From NCBI GenBank assembly GCA_902778325.1, contig CACYWZ010000002.1:92327-156326 (forward strand): DNA of 64,000 nt, given 5' to 3'. Source of the stretch: an uncultured Spirochaetaceae bacterium (GTDB taxonomy: Bacteria; Spirochaetota; Spirochaetia; Treponematales; Treponemataceae). Both the position numbers and the translations under genes were made by a program. The notes under the pieces were generated by a model. That model worked only from the letters and a program-made list of their open reading frames with translations, had not been told where the DNA came from and did not search any database. Shown one piece after another: positions 58,871-64,000 of the stretch; the first letter of the stretch is position 1, and every line of letters starts with the position of its first letter.

Positions 58871-60005
58871 TCGTCTTTGCGTATTTTTTAACAACGGCTC
58901 TCAAAAAACTCTTGTTGGCACACTTGCGCTTTTCAAAAATCGATTCGCGGCTTTTTCGTATTCGGACATTTGGTTAAAAACAGGATTTTCGATTTCTCCT
59001 TTTTCTCTTCCGCTGGAAAAAAAAGTTTTTATTCCCGAATGGGAGGCGTTCGGCGGACTGCACGGCATTTTTAACGACAGCTTGCCAGACGGCTGGGGAC
59101 GGCTTTTGGTTGACCGAATGATAACAAAAGCTGGCGGAAATCCTGCTGAACTTTCGGTTTTGGACAGGCTTGCGATTGTAGGTTCTCTTGGTATGGGTGC
59201 TCTGACGTATGAGCCAGAATCTTTTTTGTCTGATACCCAAATTTTAAGCGATGATTTTGATAAGATTTCTGCGGAATGTGAGCGGATTTTGAATTCGGAA
59301 CTTTCTGATAGTGAAAATCTTGATGCGATTTTTGCTGCGGGCGGTTCTTCTGGAGGCGCAAGACCGAAAGTGTTTGCAAAAATCGGCGGTGAAGACTGGA
59401 TTGTAAAATTTCCGTCGAGCGTGGACAGCAAAGAAATCGGCAAGCAAGAATATGATTACAACATTTGTGCCAAAAACTGTGGCGTAGAAGTTAGCGATGT
59501 AAAGTTGTTTGCGTCAAAAAAATGTTCTGGATATTTCGGCACAAAAAGGTTTGACAGAAATTATTTTTGCAAGGGAAGAATTTTGATGGCAAGCGCTTCT
59601 GCTTTGCTTGAAACAAGCCACAGAATCCCGAACCTTGATTACAACACGCTTTGCTTGCTTTCGTTGCAACTTACAAAAGACAATGCGGAAATTGAAAAAC
59701 TCTTTCGATTGATGTGCTTCAACGTGTTTTCGCATAATCGCGATGACCATTCCAAAAACTTTTCGTGGCTTTACAATGAAAATGAAAAGCGTTGGTTTCT
59801 TTCTCCTGCATACGATTTGACCTACAGCAATTCAATCGGCGGAGAACACGCAACAACGATTGACGGAGAGGGGAAAAATCCAAATATTGAGAATATTCTT
59901 GCGGTGGCGAAAAAGAACGGCATAAAACTTTCCCGTGCAAAAGAAATTGCAGAAGAAATCGAAGCAAGTGTCAAAAAAGATTTGTCTGAATATCTTATTC
60001 TGTGA
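58857..60005 (+). CDS. hipA: HipA-like serine/threonine kinase toxin
   Basis: Toxin kinase of 382 residues. GTG 58857, preceded by GAGGAG, gives VKKIDRLCVFFNNG, the usual HipA beginning. Key regions are GLHGIFNDSLPDGWGRLLVDRM, GALTYEP, GGSSGGARPKVF (ATP/P-loop region), the catalytic SHNRDDHSKNFSWLY, and the metal-binding SPAYDLTYS. All expected motifs are intact, so it is probably active. E. coli HipA phosphorylates GltX; the target here is unknown. Confidence 0.92.
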   Translation: MKKIDRLCVFFNNGSQKTLVGTLALFKNRFAAFSYSDIWLKTGFSISPFSLPLEKKVFIPEWEAFGGLHGIFNDSLPDGWGRLLVDRMITKAGGNPAELSVLDRLAIVGSLGMGALTYEPESFLSDTQILSDDFDKISAECERILNSELSDSENLDAIFAAGGSSGGARPKVFAKIGGEDWIVKFPSSVDSKEIGKQEYDYNICAKNCGVEVSDVKLFASKKCSGYFGTKRFDRNYFCKGRILMASASALLETSHRIPNLDYNTLCLLSLQLTKDNAEIEKLFRLMCFNVFSHNRDDHSKNFSWLYNENEKRWFLSPAYDLTYSNSIGGEHATTIDGEGKNPNIENILAVAKKNGIKLSRAKEIAEEIEASVKKDLSEYLIL

Positions 60006-60052
60006 TAATTTCAGTTTTACAAAACAGCCCAAAATGCTTTAAAATTAAAAAT

Positions 60053-60793
60053 ATGAAAAAGCTCTTTTTACTTTCAATCCCAGTTTTGACATTATTTTCA
60101 CTCTTCTTTTTTGGAAAATGCTTTGCGGACGAGCCTTTGCCACAAGCGCAAGACAATCACAACTTTGTTTTTGTAACCAACGATGGAAAATATCGCATAA
60201 CTTCTGACAACTTGGAATTAATCCCCAGAAAATTCAAAAAGAGCGACACATTGTTTTCTGTTTACAAAAATGGCGAACTTTATGAGAACGTTAGCTTTGA
60301 AAAAGTAATCGCAAACAAAAAAAATCTAAAAGAAACAGCATCGCATTATTTTTGGGGAACTATAAAAGCGGTGAATGATGACTCAATTCTTTTGCAAACT
60401 GCGGAAGGCAAGAAAATATATGATTTTGAAACAAAAGAAATCAGCCAAGTTCAAACCGTCAATGAAATTTTTATTGTGAAAGATGAATTGAACATTCTGA
60501 CAAAAGAAAAAGTTGCTGAATATCTAAACGAATTATTTGATTTTATGTTCTCAAAAGATTGTCCAGATTGCAGAGAAATAATCAAACAATGGAATCAATA
60601 TGATGTTCAGCTAGAAAGTATAAGGCTTGAAGACAAAGAAAGAATCTTTTTTAACTTTTTGACAGGCATTACAGGAGATTGGCTGGAAACCGACATAATA
60701 GAAGTTAATGATGGCGGAAACTATTTTTGGCAAATCTATTATGATGTAAAAGAAAAAGAGTTCTTCAACTTGGGAATAAACGGACTAGCCTAA
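60053..60793 (+). CDS. Hypothetical secreted protein
   Basis: A 246-residue exported protein with signal peptide about 1-23 (ending KCFA), a beta-rich N-terminal half (FVTNDGKYRITSDNLELIPRKF) and CPDCREI near residue 180. No family recognised. ATG 60053 follows TTACAA-N17-TAAAAT (60017-60045) by 7 nt, another leaderless layout. Confidence 0.7.
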   Translation: MKKLFLLSIPVLTLFSLFFFGKCFADEPLPQAQDNHNFVFVTNDGKYRITSDNLELIPRKFKKSDTLFSVYKNGELYENVSFEKVIANKKNLKETASHYFWGTIKAVNDDSILLQTAEGKKIYDFETKEISQVQTVNEIFIVKDELNILTKEKVAEYLNELFDFMFSKDCPDCREIIKQWNQYDVQLESIRLEDKERIFFNFLTGITGDWLETDIIEVNDGGNYFWQIYYDVKEKEFFNLGINGLA

Positions 60794-60819
60794 ATCTTTA
60801 TTCCAAAATCTCAGGATTC

Positions 60820-60865
60820 CAGTTGTGCTTTGGGTATCGACCTTTCATCTCGCGGCAAATATCGA
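60820..60865 (-). pseudogene. Remnant of an hrpB 3' end
   Basis: About 45 bp nearly identical to the last codons of hrpB at 61524-61568: encodes DICREMKGRYPKHNW, then NPEILE and a stop. It is separated from hrpB by the truncated Rpn gene. It looks like a leftover C-terminus after insertion or duplication. Confidence 0.75.
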
Positions 60866-60885
60866 AAACTTAGTGTATTTGTGAT

Positions 60886-61476
60886 ATGAGATTGGATATT
60901 TTCGCAATCGACACGAATGGCAAGCAGTATAATATTGAGATACAGAGGGCTGATAAAGGTGCGTCAGAACGGCGTGCGAGATACAATCAAGCGATGATTG
61001 ACAGTCATACACTTAAAAAGAATGATGATTTTAATCTCTTGCCAGAAACGTATATCATTTTTATTACCGAACACGATATAAGGAAAAAAGGCAAGCCCAT
61101 TTATAAAGTTGAAAAGATAATTGACGGCGAATCGTATGATGACGGTGTGCATACGATTTATGTAAATGGCTCGTATCGTGGAAATGATGCAATTGGGCGT
61201 TTGATGAATGATTTTTGTTTGAGCAATGCAGACGAAATGTATTATACTGAAATTGCTGAGAGAGTTCGGTTTCATAAGCAAGAAGAAGGAGGTGCAAGAG
61301 ATATGTGCAGAGCGTTTGAAGAATATGGAAATGAAAGAGCAGAAGAAGCTAGAAATGAAAAAGCAATTGAAGTGGCAAAAGACTTGCTAAAAGAAAATGT
61401 TTTACCTATAGAGCGAGTTGCGGCTATAGCGAAACTCCCTCTTGAGCAGGTTCAAAAATTAGCAGAGCAACTTTAG
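60886..61476 (+). CDS. N-terminally truncated Rpn-family PD-(D/E)XK nuclease/transposase
   Basis: A 196-residue frame beginning inside the nuclease core: MRLDIFAIDTNGKQYNIEIQR contains the D...ExQ catalytic motif, then ERRARYNQAMIDSHTL, YIIFITEHDI and a C-terminal helical tail. Complete Rpn proteins have about 50-80 more N-terminal residues. Upstream is hrpB-like DNA, so the 5' part was lost, and this may be a pseudogene or use the internal ATG. Confidence 0.75.
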   Translation: MRLDIFAIDTNGKQYNIEIQRADKGASERRARYNQAMIDSHTLKKNDDFNLLPETYIIFITEHDIRKKGKPIYKVEKIIDGESYDDGVHTIYVNGSYRGNDAIGRLMNDFCLSNADEMYYTEIAERVRFHKQEEGGARDMCRAFEEYGNERAEEARNEKAIEVAKDLLKENVLPIERVAAIAKLPLEQVQKLAEQL

Positions 61477-61511
61477 GCTCTTACAAAAAAGTCTGCGCTT
61501 TACAAAACAGA

Positions 61512-63797
61512 CTAAAATGCCTGCCAGTTGTGCTTTGGGTATCTGCCTTTCATCTCGCGGCAAACATCTGCCCATGTGTTCGCCCAAAAGCCCGCAAGGT
61601 CGCGCGTAACCTGAAGCGGACGGCTCGCAGGCGAAAGCAAGCGCAAGAGTACAGGGACGCCGTGAACTATTGGCGTTTCTTTCACACCAAAAATCTGCTG
61701 AATGATAATCTCCAAAACTGGCACAATCCCCGCGCTTCCTTGGTCTTCGTAAACGAGCTTTCGCGTTTTGCCGTTTGCAAGCATTATAGACTTCGGGGCG
61801 TCGCGATTGATTTTTGCCTCATCAAGATAATAGGCAAGAGCTGAGAAAACCGCTTCTTTCGTGAGTTTTGCCTCAGTGAGAAAAGGCGTGAGCCAGTCCA
61901 TCGCCGTTTTTGAAAGCGTGTCGAGCTTTTCTTTTAGTGCAGTATCGCCCGTTTGAGATAAAAATCGCGCACGCAAAATCAAATCTTGAGCCTTGTCAGA
62001 AAGCTCTAGCCAATCAATGCCATTTTTTGAAACAGCGTCGCACACTGCAAAAGCAAAATCTGCTACAGAAGACTCTTTTTTCTTTGCCGACAAAATGATT
62101 TCGCCGTAGCATTTTACTTCTTCACAGATGAGCTTTTTGTTTTCGCCAAAATACGAGCGAGTTTTCGTTTGGGCTTTGCTTTCCAAAAATGCGCGGGCTT
62201 CTTCTTCGTCGAGAGCCTTGTAGGCGCGGATTTTTCCCTGCACTTCGCCTGAGTCCACGTCGAGCGCGATGATAAAAGCGGGAAGAGTGCTGTGCTTTTG
62301 CGCTTCGGCTTGAATTAGCGAGGCTTGACGACCAGAGGGGAATTTGTAAACGCCAAAATCTTGAGTGCGCATTGCAATTCTGTCGGGAAAGCCCGCAAGC
62401 AAAAGGTTTTTCACACCGAGAGCACCCTCAATTCTGATTTGCTTCACGCGTCGGGAAATGTCGCTTCTGTTTTGATAAGACGTGTATTCAAGGATTTCGC
62501 TAATTGCTTCGTCGCTTCTGTTCTGCGCCTTGCCCTCAAGCAAAATGCACGCCAATCGCGGATTTTCGCCGATTTGAAGAGCCGCTTTGCCTTTGTCCAA
62601 AATCGCACCGTCTTCGCCGATTAAGCCCAATCGCTTCAAAAGTTTTTGCGCTTCTTTCCACGCGGCACGGTTTGGCGGTGTGAACCAATCAAGATTTTCG
62701 ACGCTGAGCGCACCCCACTCCGCGCACTCCAAAACAAGCGACAATAAATCCACCCGCTCGATTTCTGCGCTTTGCTCTGATAGCCGCCTGTCGCTTTCTG
62801 CCCAAAGACGCACGCATTTTCCTGCCTTGACGCGACCCGCACGCCCTGCCCGCTGAGCCGCCGAAAACTCCGATTCGCGCTCTGTTACAAGCCGCTCCAT
62901 TCCTGTGGCAACGTTCATTTTTACCAAACGCGACAAACCCGAATCAATCACGACCGAAACATCTGGCACGGTTATCGAAGTTTCTGCGATTGCCGACGAC
63001 AAAATAACGCGAGGCGTTCCTTGCTTTCCTGTCGATAGCACTTTTTTTTGCTCATCGTTCGAGATGCTTGAGTGCAAAAGCAAAATCTCTGCGTCAATGT
63101 CAGATAAATCCTCTTGAGCCTGCCGTATCTCGCGAAGTCCTGGCAAAAAGACAAGAATTGAGCCTGTGTCAAGTTCTGCCAATTCGTCTTTCACGGCTTT
63201 TGCAACAGAAACGTTTGGCTTGTAGCAGATTTCAACGGGGAACTGCCTGCCTTTGACAGCGAAAATCGGAGCGTTGCCAAGATAAGCCGAAAGGCGTTTT
63301 GTGTCCATCGTCGCGCTCATCACGATACAAAACAAATCATCGCGCAGTTGCATTGCTTCTTTGAGGAACGCGAGTGCTAAATCCGCGTGAATGCTTCGCT
63401 CGTGAAACTCATCGATAACGACGACCGAAACGCCCTCAAGACTCATATCGCTTTGAAGTCGTCGCGTCAAAATCGCCTGCGTGATGACTTCTAGGCGCGT
63501 GGATTTGCTCGTACGGTTTTCGCCGTGCATTGAATATCCCGCCCTTTCGCCGACGTTTTCGCCCAAAAGAGAAGCGACGCGGGAAGCGATTGCGATTGTG
63601 GCAATGCGGCGAGGCTCAAGCATAAGGATTTTGCCCTGAAAATGCTCTAACAGCGCGAGCGGCACTGCTGTGGATTTTCCTGCGGCTGTTTCGGCTGTTA
63701 AGACAAGAAAGCGGCTTTCTGAGGCTTTTAGATTTTCACAGATTTCATCAAGATATGGTGTTATGGGTAAGTTGTCAATTTTTGGCGTGTAGTTCAT
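61512..63797 (-). CDS. hrpB: ATP-dependent helicase HrpB
   Basis: DEAH-box RNA helicase-like protein of 761 residues. Walker A is ETAAGKST (36-43), motif II DEFH (128-131), MSATMDTKRL motif III, and QRAGRAGRVKAGKCVRLW motif VI near residue 315. The HrpB-specific C-terminal domain ends MKGRYPKHNWQAF. AGGGAAA precedes ATG 63797. The physiological role of HrpB is poorly defined. Its 3' end is duplicated at 60820, implying rearrangement here. Confidence 0.92.
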   Translation of the reverse strand: MNYTPKIDNLPITPYLDEICENLKASESRFLVLTAETAAGKSTAVPLALLEHFQGKILMLEPRRIATIAIASRVASLLGENVGERAGYSMHGENRTSKSTRLEVITQAILTRRLQSDMSLEGVSVVVIDEFHERSIHADLALAFLKEAMQLRDDLFCIVMSATMDTKRLSAYLGNAPIFAVKGRQFPVEICYKPNVSVAKAVKDELAELDTGSILVFLPGLREIRQAQEDLSDIDAEILLLHSSISNDEQKKVLSTGKQGTPRVILSSAIAETSITVPDVSVVIDSGLSRLVKMNVATGMERLVTERESEFSAAQRAGRAGRVKAGKCVRLWAESDRRLSEQSAEIERVDLLSLVLECAEWGALSVENLDWFTPPNRAAWKEAQKLLKRLGLIGEDGAILDKGKAALQIGENPRLACILLEGKAQNRSDEAISEILEYTSYQNRSDISRRVKQIRIEGALGVKNLLLAGFPDRIAMRTQDFGVYKFPSGRQASLIQAEAQKHSTLPAFIIALDVDSGEVQGKIRAYKALDEEEARAFLESKAQTKTRSYFGENKKLICEEVKCYGEIILSAKKKESSVADFAFAVCDAVSKNGIDWLELSDKAQDLILRARFLSQTGDTALKEKLDTLSKTAMDWLTPFLTEAKLTKEAVFSALAYYLDEAKINRDAPKSIMLANGKTRKLVYEDQGSAGIVPVLEIIIQQIFGVKETPIVHGVPVLLRLLSPASRPLQVTRDLAGFWANTWADVCREMKGRYPKHNWQAF

Positions 63798-63896
63798 TCT
63801 GTTTCCCTGAAAAAGATTATAGTGGAAACGCCCTTTTTTGTCTGATTGTGGAGAAAATTAAAATAAGATTATTCGGAATTATCCCTTTACATACTT

Positions 63897-64000
63897 TTAC
63901 ACATTTGGAGTGTCTTGATTAAATATATACAACGCAGTTCCCATTGTGTATAATTCAGTATCATATCTTTCGTTATAATTTTTGATATTTTCATCAAGGC
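63897..64000 (-). CDS. C-terminal fragment of an unidentified protein
   Basis: A minus-strand frame open from the window edge to a TAA at 63897-63899, encoding LDENIKNYNERYDTELYTMG, then TALYIFNQDTPNV. Composition looks like real coding sequence, but it is too short to identify. The gene starts beyond base 64000. Confidence 0.45.
   Translation of the reverse strand, partial: LDENIKNYNERYDTELYTMGTALYIFNQDTPNV

Overview
The window looks like the chromosome-origin region of a host-associated treponeme (Spirochaetes). It carries a gyrA/gyrB - dnaA-dnaN-recF-DUF721-rpmH-rnpA-yidD-yidC-jag block, an archaeal/eukaryal-type PheRS beta subunit, a secreted cyclophilin-FKBP fusion, Pfs-LuxS, and many short secreted or hypothetical proteins. 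The genus is inferred from gene content and style; no 16S rRNA gene is present.

Layout. 0-9.5 kb: a MalE-like binding protein behind an autoregulated LacI repressor, a GNAT/CrtO-like pair, a stable-RNA cluster (four tRNA-Ser isoacceptors, one tRNA-Arg, SRP RNA), KDG kinase, a DAACS symporter and a YugP-type metallopeptidase. 9.5-25 kb: a predicted 60-nt sRNA, mtnN-luxS-birA, a large hypothetical, YefM/YoeB, a DUF6261-LolA-MMPL-DUF4105 envelope operon, a tyrosine phosphatase, a stand-alone CARF-like (TM1812) protein, GNAT, MATE and an FGE-domain protein. 25-34 kb: pheT, then an AT-rich block of hypothetical secreted and membrane genes. 34-50 kb: queH, argA, two parS-like sites, AT-rich DNA with DnaA boxes, gyrA/gyrB (leftward) and the dnaA-jag block (rightward). 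50-64 kb: cyclophilin-FKBP lipoprotein, a hybrid histidine kinase, nicotinamidase, rpsU, an XRE/DUF1232 module, DUF6261, HipBA, a truncated Rpn nuclease and hrpB.

The most unusual signal is not a gene. Eight intergenic regions (about 2.5, 6.5, 14.7, 20.4, 23.0, 33.0, 52.1 and 58.4 kb) hold short arrays of mostly palindromic units. Each array has its own core sequence, yet all share a repeat period of 40-43 bp, or exactly 21 bp in one array. That is close to four or two DNA helical turns. Several arrays show higher-order alternation (ABAB, or flips of orientation). A dispersed REP-like element also occurs once as a pair spaced 41 bp. The three DUF6261 genes each lie immediately downstream of one of these arrays. 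I know of no named system with this description.

Other recurring themes are promoters whose -10 box lies only 6-10 nt before the start codon with no Shine-Dalgarno (probable leaderless mRNAs, including dnaA and queH), and two orphan small-RNA units with complete promoter and terminator. One of these RNAs displays a CCUCCUU anti-Shine-Dalgarno loop. All coordinates and periods were read by eye from the sequence; family assignments rest on motif recognition, not database searches.
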